64,000 bases of DNA from Blastococcus saxobsidens DD2 (GCF_000284015.1 NC_016943.1:2893541-2957540), one strand, 5' to 3'; counted from the first letter of the stretch, positions 9,073 to 18,700 are shown. Numbers and translations: made by a program. The notes: generated by a model not told the origin, from the sequence alone.

Positions 9073-9846
9073 TCAGGCCTTGGGGCCACCGGCGGCGTAG
9101 ACGACCTGCCCGGAGACGAAGCCGGCGCCCTCGCTGACGAAGAACGACACCAGGTGCGCGATGTCCTCGGGCTTGCCCGTGCGGGACACCGGGATCATGG
9201 ACGCCGCGCCCTTGATGAAGTCGTCGAACGGGATGCCCATGCGCTCGGCCGTCGCCTTGGTCATCTCGGTCTCGATGAAGCCCGGGGCGATGGCGTTGGC
9301 GGTGACGCCGAACTTGCCCAGCTCGATGGCGAGGGTCTTGGTGAAGCCCTGCAGCCCGGCCTTGGCCGTCGAGTAGTTCGCCTGCCCGCGGTTGCCCAGG
9401 GCGGAGGTGCTCGACAGGTTCACGATCCGGCCCCACGTGGCCTCGATCATGTGCTTCTGCGCGGCCCGGGTCATCAGGAAAGCGCCCTTGAGGTGCACGT
9501 TCATGACGATGTCCCAGTCGGACTCGCTCATCTTGAACAGCATGTTGTCGCGCAGGACGCCGGCGTTGTTGACCAGCACGGTGGGCGCGCCCAGCTCGCT
9601 GGCGATGCGCGCGACGGCGGCCTCGACCTGCTCGGCGTCGCTGACGTCGGCCCCGATGGCCAGCGCCCGGCCGCCGGCTGCCTCGATCGCCTCGACGGTG
9701 CCCTTCGCCTGCCCCTCGTCCAGGTCGAGGACCGCGACGGCGAAGCCGTCCTGCGCCAGCCGCTGGGCGGTCGCCGCGCCGATGCCGCGCGCCGCACCGG
9801 TCACGATGGCCACGCGGGGTGCCCCCGTGGTGCCTGCCTCGCTCAT
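9073..9846 (-). CDS. fabG: SDR-family oxidoreductase, FabG-like 3-oxoacyl-(ACP/CoA) reductase
   Basis: A 257-residue classical short-chain dehydrogenase. The cofactor loop TGAARGIG is at residues 16-23, NNAG at 93-96, and the active-site pair is Tyr158 and Lys162 (YSTAK). An aspartate after the second strand (VLDLDEG) favours NAD over NADP. The segment GFIETEMT and the C-terminus VSGQVVYAAGG are typical of FabG-type reductases. ATG 9846 has AAGGGA 6 nt upstream. The adjacent crotonase suggests a 3-hydroxyacyl-CoA/ketoacyl step rather than the essential fatty-acid-synthesis reductase, but this is inference. Confidence 0.85.
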   Translation of the reverse strand: MSEAGTTGAPRVAIVTGAARGIGAATAQRLAQDGFAVAVLDLDEGQAKGTVEAIEAAGGRALAIGADVSDAEQVEAAVARIASELGAPTVLVNNAGVLRDNMLFKMSESDWDIVMNVHLKGAFLMTRAAQKHMIEATWGRIVNLSSTSALGNRGQANYSTAKAGLQGFTKTLAIELGKFGVTANAIAPGFIETEMTKATAERMGIPFDDFIKGAASMIPVSRTGKPEDIAHLVSFFVSEGAGFVSGQVVYAAGGPKA

Positions 9847-9948
9847 GAGAGTTCCCTTCGTCTCGGATGCCGGCGGTCACCGGGGCGGGGAGCCCCGGCG
9901 CGCGGCGAGCTGCGCCCGACACGTTACGGCCGCGGGTCCGGGCGGCCG

Positions 9949-10398
9949 TCACATGGTCCGGGCCGCGTTCCCGCCGGCGGACGGGCCGCTGCCGCTCCGG
10001 ACGACGTCGACGCGGGTGAAGCCCTCGTCCGTCGACGGCGGGACGAGCCGGGCCCGGGTGCCGTACAGCCCGGCGAGCGGCACGCGTGCCCGGCCCGCAC
10101 GGCGGGCGTTGCGCTCCAGGCAGACCTCCAGCGGGGTGTCCACCCACACCGCCCGCACCGGTACACCGGCCTGCCGGGCGAGGGCCACGAGCGGGGCGCG
10201 GTCCTCCGGTGCGGCGTTGGTGTTGTCCACGACCACGCTGCGCCCATCGGCCAGGAGCTCGGCGACGACGCGCTGCTGCCGGGCCTGCCGGCGCCGGGCG
10301 TTGGGCCAGTGGTCCTTGCTGACCACGACGTGCGTGCCGGCCAGGTGCGCACCCACCCACGAGGACTTGCCACTGCCCTGCAGGCCGACCAGCACCAC
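9949..10398 (-). CDS. P-loop kinase-like ATP-binding protein (AAA_33/zeta-toxin fold)
   Basis: About 149 residues. Walker A (GLQGSGKSS) is within the first 15 residues, followed by SKDHWPNARRRQARQQ, then SVVVDNTNAAPEDR and VRAVWVDTPLEVCLERN. This is the pattern of small polynucleotide- or metabolite-kinase-like P-loop proteins. I chose GTG 10398. An unusual CTG at 10428 overlaps the stop of the upstream AI-2E gene and has GGAGG 7 nt before it, so the true start is uncertain. It is probably translated together with the AI-2E gene. The substrate is unknown. Confidence 0.7.
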   Translation of the reverse strand: MVLVGLQGSGKSSWVGAHLAGTHVVVSKDHWPNARRRQARQQRVVAELLADGRSVVVDNTNAAPEDRAPLVALARQAGVPVRAVWVDTPLEVCLERNARRAGRARVPLAGLYGTRARLVPPSTDEGFTRVDVVRSGSGPSAGGNAARTM

Positions 10399-10424
10399 GA
10401 GCTCCGGGCCACCCCTGGCTGCGG

Positions 10425-11717
10425 TCAGTCGTTCCCTCCGACCACCTCGTCGGCCGGCTCCGCCGCCCCGCGGCGGGTCGGGTGGGAGTGGAACCGGCGG
10501 ATCGAGGCGAGCGTCGCGCGCCGGTCGTCCATCCGTCGACGGGCCCGCACGGTGCGGGGGGCCCGCGGTTCCTCCCGGAGCAGGGCGTCCAGCCAGTGCC
10601 CGCGCGGGTCGACGTCGACGAGCAGGGCCTTGACGAGCAAGGTCAGCGGGATGGCCAGCAGGGCGCCGAGCGCGCCCAGCACCCAGCTCCAGAAGAGCAG
10701 GGCGACGAAGGTGACGGTCATGGACAGGCCCACGGAGTCGCCCACGAACCGCGGCTGGATCAGGGTCTGGACGACGAAGTTCAGCAGCGAGTACACGACG
10801 AGGACCGCGACGAAATCGCCCCAGCCGCCGGCCAGCAGACCCAGCACGGCCGGCGGCGCCACACCCAGCAGGAAGCCGATGTTGGGCACGTAGTTGGTGA
10901 TGAACGCCAGCAGGCCCCACAGCGGTGCGGCCGGGACGTCCAGGAACGCGAGGGCGATGGTGTCGCCGACCGCCACGATCGCCCCGAACACCGTGCTCAC
11001 CAGCAGGTAGCTGCGGGTGCCGCGGGTGAACAGGCTCATCGCCACCGGCAGGTGCGGGCGCTCCGCGCCCACCAGGGCCATGCGGTGGCGGACCCCGCCG
11101 GACTCGATGGCCATGAAGACCAGCGCGGTGAGCAGCAGGACCAGCGTGCTCGCCGTGTCGGTGAGCCGGGTGAGCAGCCCGGTGGCCAGGCCGACCAGCG
11201 CGCTGTAGTCCAGCTGGGCGACCAGATCGGAGAGCTGCCCGGAGACGATGCCGGCGTCGTTCAGATCGGCGACGACGTCGTTGATCAGGGTCTGGGCCTG
11301 CCCGGCGTAGTCCGGGAGCAGGGCGGCGAACTGCGCCACGGACACGATGAGGAGAGCGGCGAAGGCGAGCAGGACGGTCCAGACCAGCAGCAGCAGCACC
11401 GTCGTCGCCACCCAGCGCGGGGCGCCCAGCCGGCGCAGCCAGTGCTGCACCGGGGTCAGCGCGACGACGACCACCACGGCGAGGAGGACCGGGGCCACGA
11501 GCCAGGCGATGGCCCGCAGCCCGGCGATGGCCAGCGTGGCGGCGGCCACCCCACCGACCAGCACCAGCCACCGGGGAACCACCGGCGCCGCGCCGGTGGT
11601 CCCCGCAGGGACGGGAACCGGGGTCAGGTCGGCACTGCTCTCGGCGACCAGCCGGTCGGCCTCGCGCCGCCCGTGCGGCGGCGGGCCGACGTCCGGCGTC
11701 TCAGGCCGTGCTGACAT
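10425..11717 (-). CDS. AI-2E family transporter
   Basis: A 430-residue polytopic membrane protein of the AI-2E/PerM exporter family. Paired N-terminal helices (WLVLVGGVAAATLAIAGLRA and a valine-rich second helix) precede a soluble middle domain (about residues 130-200). The conserved block AFITNYVPNIGFLLGVAPP comes later, followed by QTLIQPRFVGDSVGLS. The C-terminus is basic and cytoplasmic. ATG 11717 lies 5 nt after GGGGAGG. Family members have been linked to export of small molecules or Na+/H+ exchange; the cargo is unknown here. Confidence 0.85.
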   Translation of the reverse strand: MSARPETPDVGPPPHGRREADRLVAESSADLTPVPVPAGTTGAAPVVPRWLVLVGGVAAATLAIAGLRAIAWLVAPVLLAVVVVVALTPVQHWLRRLGAPRWVATTVLLLLVWTVLLAFAALLIVSVAQFAALLPDYAGQAQTLINDVVADLNDAGIVSGQLSDLVAQLDYSALVGLATGLLTRLTDTASTLVLLLTALVFMAIESGGVRHRMALVGAERPHLPVAMSLFTRGTRSYLLVSTVFGAIVAVGDTIALAFLDVPAAPLWGLLAFITNYVPNIGFLLGVAPPAVLGLLAGGWGDFVAVLVVYSLLNFVVQTLIQPRFVGDSVGLSMTVTFVALLFWSWVLGALGALLAIPLTLLVKALLVDVDPRGHWLDALLREEPRAPRTVRARRRMDDRRATLASIRRFHSHPTRRGAAEPADEVVGGND

Positions 11718-11778
11718 GCCGCCCTCCCCTCGGTGGCGCCCTGCGTGTGGTCGGTGCCCACCAGCGGCCGGTCCGACG

Positions 11779-12177
11779 TTAGCCGCGCCCGTCCAGCAGC
11801 GCCGTCATTGCGGGGAGCTCGAAGAACTGCGCCGTCGCCCGGGCGCTCGGTCCGCCGGCGTCGGGGTCGGCACCGGCGGCCACGAGCGCCTGCACGGTCC
11901 CGGTCGACTGCTTGAACACCGCGGCGGCCAGCGCGGTCTGACCGCGGTCGTTGGCCCGGCCGTGGTCCGCTCCCCGGGCCAGCAGCGCGGCCACCGTCTC
12001 GGCGTGCCCGTGGTAGGCGGCCAGGATCAGCAGGGTGTCGCCCTTGTCGTTGGTGAGGTTCACCGGCACACCGGCGTCCATGTAGGCGGCGAGCTCCTCG
12101 GTGTGCCCGCCACGGGCCAGGTCGAAGACCCGCCCGGCGAGTTCGACGACTCCGGGATCGATCGGCTGGCCGCTCAC
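11779..12177 (-). CDS. ankyrin-repeat protein
   Basis: A 132-residue protein made mostly of ankyrin repeats. GDTLLILAAYHGHAETVAAL followed by LARGAD is a full repeat, and RGQTALAAAVFKQSTGTVQA plus LVAAGADPD is a second; the first helix pair is more diverged. It presumably binds a partner protein in the cytoplasm. I chose GTG 12177, with an AGG about 10 nt upstream. It stands between the dienelactone hydrolase and AI-2E genes with short gaps. The partner is unknown. Confidence 0.75.
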   Translation of the reverse strand: MSGQPIDPGVVELAGRVFDLARGGHTEELAAYMDAGVPVNLTNDKGDTLLILAAYHGHAETVAALLARGADHGRANDRGQTALAAAVFKQSTGTVQALVAAGADPDAGGPSARATAQFFELPAMTALLDGRG

Positions 12178-12245
12178 GACGCCCAGCCTAGGAGACCGGC
12201 ACAGCACCGGCCCGATGCCGGCGGCTGGTGCCGGGCCGCGGGAGG

Positions 12246-12986
12246 TCAGCGGCCGACGCGGTCGGTCAGCGCCAGCACGTGCTCCCACGCGTCCATGCAG
12301 GCGTCGGCCCACTCGCCGTGCGCCCGGTCGAAGAAGGAGTGCGGCGCCCCGTCGTACACGACGGCGTCCACCTCGGCGCCGGCCGCGCGCATCCGCTCGG
12401 CCAGGGCCAGCTGGTCGTCGACCGGTGTCGCGGTGTCCGCTCCCGCGATCAGCATCACCGTGGGGAGGTGTGCCGCGTCGGCGGCGTCGCCGACCAACGC
12501 CGGCCGGCCGTAGAACCCGGCGAGGTCCAGCCGGCCGTCGGCCAGCCGCCAGGAGTGGCTGCCCCCGAAGCAGAAGCCGACGGTCACGACTGGCAGGCCG
12601 GCGCCGGCGCGCTCGCGCAGGTGCGCGATGGCGGCGGTGACGTCGGCATCGATCCCCTCGGGCGTCGTCCGCGGGATGTGCGACTGCCAGTCGAAGCCCT
12701 CGGGACGGACGCCCTCCGGGCACACGCCGGCGGTGCGCCCGAACCAGTCGATGGCCACCGCGGCCAGGCCCGCCTGCGCGAACCGCTCGGCCAGTGCCAC
12801 GTAGTAGGGATGGAGCCCCCGGATGTCGGGGAGGATGACGACGCCGGCCGTCGGGTCCGTGGCCGGCAGCGCAGTCGCCACCGAGAACTCCGTGCCGTCG
12901 GCGGCGGTGAGGGTGGAGGTGGCGCACTCCCCCAGCGCGCCGCTGCGAGGCGGCGCCGGCGGGCGGCTGTCGTGGCTGTGGCACAT
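12246..12986 (-). CDS. dienelactone hydrolase family protein
   Basis: A 246-residue alpha/beta-hydrolase with the dienelactone-hydrolase cysteine nucleophile at residue 139 (GFCFGG). The catalytic aspartate is near ADTATPVDD and the histidine is in GAPHSFFDR. LPDIRGLHPYY near residue 55 is a family signature. The N-terminus is the odd MCHSHDS segment, which could bind a metal. ATG 12986 lies 5 nt after GAGG. It starts 7 bp after the stop of the upstream conserved gene, so the two are probably co-transcribed. Family members hydrolyse lactones or esters; the substrate is not known. Confidence 0.85.
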   Translation of the reverse strand: MCHSHDSRPPAPPRSGALGECATSTLTAADGTEFSVATALPATDPTAGVVILPDIRGLHPYYVALAERFAQAGLAAVAIDWFGRTAGVCPEGVRPEGFDWQSHIPRTTPEGIDADVTAAIAHLRERAGAGLPVVTVGFCFGGSHSWRLADGRLDLAGFYGRPALVGDAADAAHLPTVMLIAGADTATPVDDQLALAERMRAAGAEVDAVVYDGAPHSFFDRAHGEWADACMDAWEHVLALTDRVGR

Positions 12987-12993
12987 GGGCGCC

Positions 12994-13536
12994 TCAATCG
13001 CGCGCGGCCTGGTCCGCGGCCTCCGGGCTGCCGCCGAACAGACGGCCGGCCACGTCGCGGCGGGCATGTGTCAGCCAGTCGTGCTGCCGGTTGGCCTGAT
13101 CGACGAGCCGGTCGATCTCCGCCACGTCCAACCGGTCGTCGATCGCCGCGATCTCCCGCAGGGTCTCGAACCCGCTGCGCTTGGCGCGGACCGCCGAGGC
13201 GAGGAACTCGAACTCGACCAAGGTGCTCAGCGGTGACCGGCGCAGCAGCCGCCCGTTCAGCTTGACGCGGCTCACCTTCTCCCCGATCCACAGCCCCAGC
13301 TGCTTGTAGTGCCGCCGGGGCAGCCCGAGAGCCACCATGAGGATCTGGACGGACTCGTTCTCCTCGCGTAGTTCGTCCAGCAGCTTCCGCAGGGGCTCCT
13401 CGTAGGACGAGCCACGGTGAACACCCACCATCCGCTTGACCAGCTCGATGCCACCCACCGAGGCGGCGAGGTGGTCGTTGCAGTAGATGGCCAGCAGGTC
13501 GGTGTTGCGAATGGCGCCACTCCCGGATCGGGACAC
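12994..13536 (-). CDS. conserved hypothetical protein, helical, ferritin-like length
   Basis: A 180-residue charged, mostly helical protein. The N-terminal half contains YCNDHLAASVGGIELVKRMV, RGSSYEEPLRKLLDELREE and LGLPRRHYKQLGLWIGEKVS. The C-terminal half (ETLREIAAIDDRLDVAEID...ANRQHDWLTHARRDVAG) also looks helical. I do not recognise a catalytic motif. A very good ribosome site (AGGAGG, 4 nt spacer) fixes the start at GTG 13536. Its stop is 7 bp before the dienelactone hydrolase start. Function unknown. Confidence 0.75.
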   Translation of the reverse strand: MSRSGSGAIRNTDLLAIYCNDHLAASVGGIELVKRMVGVHRGSSYEEPLRKLLDELREENESVQILMVALGLPRRHYKQLGLWIGEKVSRVKLNGRLLRRSPLSTLVEFEFLASAVRAKRSGFETLREIAAIDDRLDVAEIDRLVDQANRQHDWLTHARRDVAGRLFGGSPEAADQAARD

Positions 13537-13603
13537 GGAACCTCCTGGTGGTGATCGGGGATCGGCTGCATTGTTACCGGTGCGGGAGAGGTCCACACCT
13601 CGT

Positions 13604-13626
13604 CGACCATCCCCGTCGGATGGTCG
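13604..13626 (-). terminator. hairpin after the formate dehydrogenase operon
   Basis: A perfect 9-bp inverted repeat (13604-13612 and 13618-13626) with a CCGTC loop, 18 bp past the nrfD stop codon. It likely ends the fdhA-fdhB-nrfD transcript before the next gene at 13536. There is no T-run. Confidence 0.55.
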
Positions 13627-13644
13627 GCCCTGCCGGGGCACCGG

Positions 13645-14676
13645 TCAGGTGCGGCTCTCCGAGGCCGCCTCCTCCGCGGCGGCGGCGGCCGCACGGGCTC
13701 GCTGCGGCTCCACCGTGTACCTGGGGTCCCTGGCGCTGGCCATGCCGGCCTCGTAGACCCCGAACCGGGTCAGCACCGCCCCTGCGGCCAGCAGTGTCCC
13801 GCTGGCCACACCGAGCACCCGCCGCCGGCCGGCGGCCAGCGCCAGACCCGCGCCCGTCGCCGTGCAGGCACGGGCCGCCCGCAGCAGCTTCCCCGCCTTG
13901 CCGTCGCGGTACGGCTCGCTGACGATGCCGTGCTCGTGCTCGATGCGGTGCATGGTGGCCAGGTCGAGCACCGCCCCCGCGATGGCGGTGCGTCGCGCCG
14001 GTCCGGCCTCCGTCACGGGGCTCAGCGCCGTGGCGATCCCTCCCCCGGCAGCCAGGGCGGAGCCCGCGAAGACGAACGGGAGTTCCCGGTGCGCCGCGTG
14101 CCAGGCGGGCACCGCGGTGTTGGCCAGCAGGGCCGCGGTGTAGGTCATCATGGGTCCGCCGAGTGCGGCGGCACCGGCCGACGAGACCGCGCGGACCAGG
14201 GGGAACCGGCCCAGCAGGTGGGCGCCCGCGGTCACGGTCGTCAGCGCGCCGAACGGGGCGAGGATCCAGGAGCCCACCGACAGCGGCGAGGTCGTCTTGA
14301 ACACCCGCAGCATGTTGAGGAAACGGCTCGGCCGCCCCAGGTCGTGGATGAGGAAACCCACCGAGGACAACGCCGTGCCGGCCGCGGTCAGGTGGGCCGC
14401 CCTGGCCATGGCGGATCGGCCGGTCATCTCGGCGAAGCAGCCGAGGACGGCCGAGGAACCCGCCGTTCCGCCCAGGAACAGGTACAGCGGGACGTCGGGT
14501 TGCTTCCACACCGGCGGCTTGATGACCGGCCGTCCGTAGTAGGAGGTGAACTCCGCCTCCTCGACCATGAGCGCCTCGCCGGCCCCCCGCCGGCGTCGCC
14601 GGTGCCGCTCCCGGCGCTGTGCCGGCGCACCGTCCGCGCGGTGCCACCCGGCGCCCGGGTCGCCGCCCGCGGTCAT
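13645..14676 (-). CDS. nrfD: NrfD-type membrane subunit of formate dehydrogenase
   Basis: A 343-residue NrfD/PsrC-family membrane protein that would anchor the formate dehydrogenase and pass electrons to quinone. After a basic leader (RRERHRRRRRG) comes the family start EFTSYYGRPVIKPPVW. Helices follow, including YLFLGGTAGSSAVLGCFAE, and the conserved loop DLGRPSRFLNMLRVFKTTSP. I chose ATG 14676, which overlaps the fdhB stop as ATGA. An in-frame ATG at 14568 with a better GAGG site would drop the basic leader. The last third is alanine-rich. The gene is the last in the operon. Confidence 0.85.
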   Translation of the reverse strand: MTAGGDPGAGWHRADGAPAQRRERHRRRRRGAGEALMVEEAEFTSYYGRPVIKPPVWKQPDVPLYLFLGGTAGSSAVLGCFAEMTGRSAMARAAHLTAAGTALSSVGFLIHDLGRPSRFLNMLRVFKTTSPLSVGSWILAPFGALTTVTAGAHLLGRFPLVRAVSSAGAAALGGPMMTYTAALLANTAVPAWHAAHRELPFVFAGSALAAGGGIATALSPVTEAGPARRTAIAGAVLDLATMHRIEHEHGIVSEPYRDGKAGKLLRAARACTATGAGLALAAGRRRVLGVASGTLLAAGAVLTRFGVYEAGMASARDPRYTVEPQRARAAAAAAEEAASESRT

Positions 14677-15710
14677 CGCCGCCATCCCAGGAAGGCCGTG
14701 GCGATCAGACCCACGGCCGCCGCCGCTCCGGCTGCCACGGCTCGCCACATCGCCGGCAGGTCACGGGTGGTGACCACCGGGTCCGGCGGCAGGCCGTAGA
14801 CCTCGGGTTCGTCGAGCAGCAGGAAGAATGCGCCGGCTCCGCCCACCCCGTCGGTCTCGTCGCGCCCGTAGAGCCGGGCGCCCTCGACGCCCTGCTCCTG
14901 CAGCGCGGCCAGCCGCTGGTCGGCGCGGGCCTGCAACACGTCCAGGTCGCCGAACTGGATGGACTCGGTCGGGCACGCGGACGCGCACGCCGGCTGCAGC
15001 CCGTCGGTGAGCCGGTCGTAGCACAGGGTGCACTTGAACACCCGTCCGTCGCTCTCCCGCTGGTCGATGACGCCGTACGGGCAGGCCGGCACGCAGTAGC
15101 CGCAGCCGTTGCAGATGTCCTCCTGGACCACCACCGTGCCGAACTCGGTGCGGAACAGGGAGCCCGTCGGGCAGACGTCCAGGCACGCGGCGTGGGTGCA
15201 ATGCTTGCAGACGTCGGAGCTCATCAGCCACCGGACCTCCCGGCCCTGCGACGGCGTCTGCTGCGGGGCGCTCTGCTCCGCCGTCGTGGCCGACGCCGGC
15301 ACCCGGTCGTGCACCACCGGAAGGTCCACCAGCGGACGGGCGCTGCCGAGGTCCTCGGGGCTGCCCACCGTCGGCATGGGCAGGTCGACGGTCCGGCTCT
15401 GCTCGATGAACGCGACGTGCCGCCAGCTGCTCGCCCCGAGTGTCCCGGTGTTGTCGTAGGACTCACCGGTCAGGCCCAGCACGTCGACGTTTCCGCGGGC
15501 GTCGTCCATCGGCAGCAGGTTCCACTCCTTGCACGCCACCTCGCACGCCTTGCAGCCGATGCACACCGAGGTGTCGGTGAAGAAGCCCACCCGGGCCGGG
15601 TGGTCGTCCCCGTAGCCACGGTCTCCGGTGACGTCGGGTACCGGGCCGAACAGCCGGTTCTCCGGATCCTGGCCCGTGAGGGCGGCGCTCGCCGAACTGA
15701 TCGGGGTCAT
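14673..15710 (-). CDS. fdhB: formate dehydrogenase iron-sulfur (beta) subunit
   Basis: A 345-residue ferredoxin-type electron-transfer subunit. Four 4Fe-4S motif groups are visible: CIGCKACEVACKEWN (Cys50, 53, 56, 60), CKHCTHAACLDVCP, CNGCGYCVPACP and CTLCYDRLTDGLQPACASACP. A single C-terminal helix (about residues 322-344) would fix it to the membrane. An insertion between the first and second cluster motifs (about residues 85-160) is typical of the FdnH/HybA-like group. ATG 15710 overlaps the fdhA stop as ATGA and has GAGGAG 6 nt before it. It should carry electrons from FdhA to the NrfD subunit. Confidence 0.9.
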   Translation of the reverse strand: MTPISSASAALTGQDPENRLFGPVPDVTGDRGYGDDHPARVGFFTDTSVCIGCKACEVACKEWNLLPMDDARGNVDVLGLTGESYDNTGTLGASSWRHVAFIEQSRTVDLPMPTVGSPEDLGSARPLVDLPVVHDRVPASATTAEQSAPQQTPSQGREVRWLMSSDVCKHCTHAACLDVCPTGSLFRTEFGTVVVQEDICNGCGYCVPACPYGVIDQRESDGRVFKCTLCYDRLTDGLQPACASACPTESIQFGDLDVLQARADQRLAALQEQGVEGARLYGRDETDGVGGAGAFFLLLDEPEVYGLPPDPVVTTRDLPAMWRAVAAGAAAAVGLIATAFLGWRR

Positions 15711-18700
15711 GATCGCTCCTCGATGGGCGCGCGCCCGTTGGGTCCCAGCAGCCCGCTCTCGACCCCCGCGCGCCGGCGGTACCCCTCCACGAACTCCACC
15801 AGCGCCGGGCCGCGCGGCCGCCGACCGGGCCGGATGTCGCAGGTGGCGACCTTGGACTCCTGGATGTGCACGTTCGGGTCCATCACCACGCCGAGCAGCT
15901 CGTTGGCCGAGTCCCCGGTGGTGATGCCGTTCTGGCCCCAGTGGTACGGGATGCCCACCTGGTGCACCTCGCGGCCGGCGATCCGCAGCGGTCGCATCCG
16001 CTCGGTGACCAGCACGCGCGCCTCGATCGCGCTGCGCGTGCTCACCAGGGTCGCCCAGCCCATGTGCTCCAGGCCGCGCTCCTCGGCGAGCTCCGGGCTC
16101 ACCTCGCAGAAGAACTCGGGTTGCAGCTCCGCCAGGTACTCCAGGCTCCGGCTCATGCCCCCGGCGGTGTGGTGCTCGGTCAGCCGGTAGGTGGTGAAGA
16201 CGAACGGGAACACGTCGTTCATCGCGGGGTTGGCCCGGTTCCAGGCGCCGCGGAGCTCCTTGCGCGCGGGGTTCGCCTGCCGCTCGTACAGCGGGTTGGG
16301 CACCGGCGACTCGGCCGGCTCGTAGTGCGTCGGCATCGGCCCGTCGGCGAGCCCGGCCGGCACGAACAGCCAGGCCTTGCCGTCGCCCTGCATGATGAAC
16401 GGGTCGGCGCCGCCGAGCGCGTCCTCCGCCTGGGCGCCCTCCGGCGGGACGTGGTCCGGCCGCTTGGTCGCCTGGAAGTCGGGGACGTCGGGGCCGCTCC
16501 ACCTGCCGGCGTCCTCGTCCCAGTAGACGTACTTCTTCCGCTCGCTCCACGGCTTGCCGTCCGGGTCGGCGGAGGCCCGGTTGTACAGGATCCGCCGGTT
16601 CATGGGCCACGCCCAGCCCCACTCCGCCGCGACGAGGTCCTGCTCGGTGTGCGGCTTCTTGCGGTTGGCCTGGTTCACCTCGTCGGCGAACACCCCGGAG
16701 TAGATCCAGCAGCCGCAGCTGGTCGAGCCGTCGTCCTTCAATGCGGTGTAGCCGTCCACCGCCGTGCCGTCCGGCCCGGTGCCGCTGATCTCCCGGAGCA
16801 CGGCATGGGCGCTGGGTTCGTCCACCGGTCCGTGCGTCGGGTAGTCCCATGTGAGGTCCAGGATCGGGCGGTCCCTGGGGTCGGGAGAGCCGGCCAGCTT
16901 CTCCTGGATGATGCGGCCGAGGTGGAAGTAGAACCACAGGTCGCTGCGGCAGTCCCCGGGAGGCTGGAGCGCCTGGGAGTGCCACTGCAGCAGCCGCTGG
17001 GTGTTGGTGAACGAGCCGTCCTTCTCCACGTGCGCCGCCGCGGGGAGGAAGAAGATCTCGGTGCCGATCTCCTCGGTGTTCAGCTCGCCGGTCTCGATCT
17101 CCGGGCCGTTCTCCCAGAAGGTGGCCGACTCGATCAGCTGCAGGTCGCGGACCACGAGCCACTCGAGGTTGGCCAGCCCGAGCCGCGCCATCTTGGCGTT
17201 GGCGTGCCCGACCGCCGGGTTCTCCCCGACCAGGAAGTAGCCGGGGACGGTGCCCTGGATCTGCTGGGCGATCGTCTGGTACGAGCTGTGGTCGCCGGTC
17301 AGCCGCGGCAGGTAGTCGAAGCAGAAGTCGTTGTCCGGCTGCGCGGCGTCCCCCCACCATGCCTTGAGCAGGCTGACCGCGTACTTCTTCATGTTGCCCC
17401 AGTAGCCGACGGTGCCGGCCGCCTCGGCGACGAAGTCGTCGAGGTCACGGTCCTCTTGCGCGTGCGGCATCGGGATGTAGCCGGGGAGGATGTTGTACAG
17501 CGTCGGGATGTCGGTGGACCCCTGGATGCTGGCGTGCCCGCGGAGCGCCAGGATGCCGCCGCCGGGCCGGCCCATGTTCCCCAGCAGCGCCTGCAGGACG
17601 CTGGCCGCCCGGATGTACTGGACCCCCACGGTGTGGTGGGTCCAGCCCACGGAGTAGACGAAGGCGCTGGTCCGCTCGCGGCCGGAGTTGCGCGTCAGGG
17701 CCTTGGCCACCTTCAAGAACAGCCGCGGTTCGATGCCGCACACCTCGTGCACCATCTCCGGGGTGTAGCGGGCGTAGTGCCCCTTGAGCACCTGGAAGAC
17801 GCAGCGCGGGTGCTGCAGCGTCTCGTCGCGCCGGGGTTTCCCGCCGACGGGGAGGCCGCCGCTGCCGGCCTGCTCCGAGGTGCCCTGATCGTGCTCCTCG
17901 GCGTCCGACTCCTCCTGACCGGGCTCGTTCCCGGCGGCCCCCGAGGCCCCTGGCTTGGGCGACTGGCGCTGGCCGGCCGCGGCGGTGACCTCGACCCCCT
18001 CGTACTGCCAGGTGGTCTCGTCGTACTGCCCCTTCTCCGGGTCGTAGCCGGAGAACAGCCCGCCGAGGTCCTCGGTGTCCTGGAAGTCCTCCCGCAGGAT
18101 CGCGGCCGCGTTGGTGTAGGCCACGACGTACTCGCGGAACTCCAGTTCGTGCTGCAGGACGTAGTTGATCAGGCCACCGAGGAAGGCGATGTCGCTTCCC
18201 GCGCGCAGCGGCACGTGCAGGTCGGCCAGTGCGCTCGTGCGGGTGAACCGGGGGTCGACGTGGATGACCGTGGCACCGCGCGCCTTGGCCTCCATCACCC
18301 ACTGGAAGCCCACCGGGTGGGCCTCGGCCATGTTGGAGCCCTCGATGACGATGCAGTCCGAGTTGGCCAGGTCCTGCTGGAACGTCGTGGCGCCGCCACG
18401 ACCGAACGAGGTCCCCAGACCGGGGACCGTGGAGGAGTGCTATATGCGCGCCTGGTTCTCGACCTGCACGGCACCCAGGGCCGTGTAGAGCTTCTTCATG
18501 AGGTAGTTCTCCTCGTTGTCGAGGGTCGCCCCTCCGAGGCTCGCTATCCCCATGGTCCGGTTGACCCGCTTGCCGTCGACCTCGTCCTGCCAGGTCTCCC
18601 GGCGGGTCTTCAGCACCCGCTCGGCGATCATGTCCATCGCCGTGTCCAGATCGAGGTCTTCCCACTCCGTGCCGTGCGGACGGCGGTACCTGACCTTCGC

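Noticed and set aside
15707..18331. A separate 874-residue formate dehydrogenase gene starting at the ATG at 18331
   Set aside because: That ATG lies inside conserved family sequence (NMAEAHPVG) and has no ribosome site. The upstream 223 codons, including the TAG, are in the same frame and are homologous, so it is part of one fdhA.
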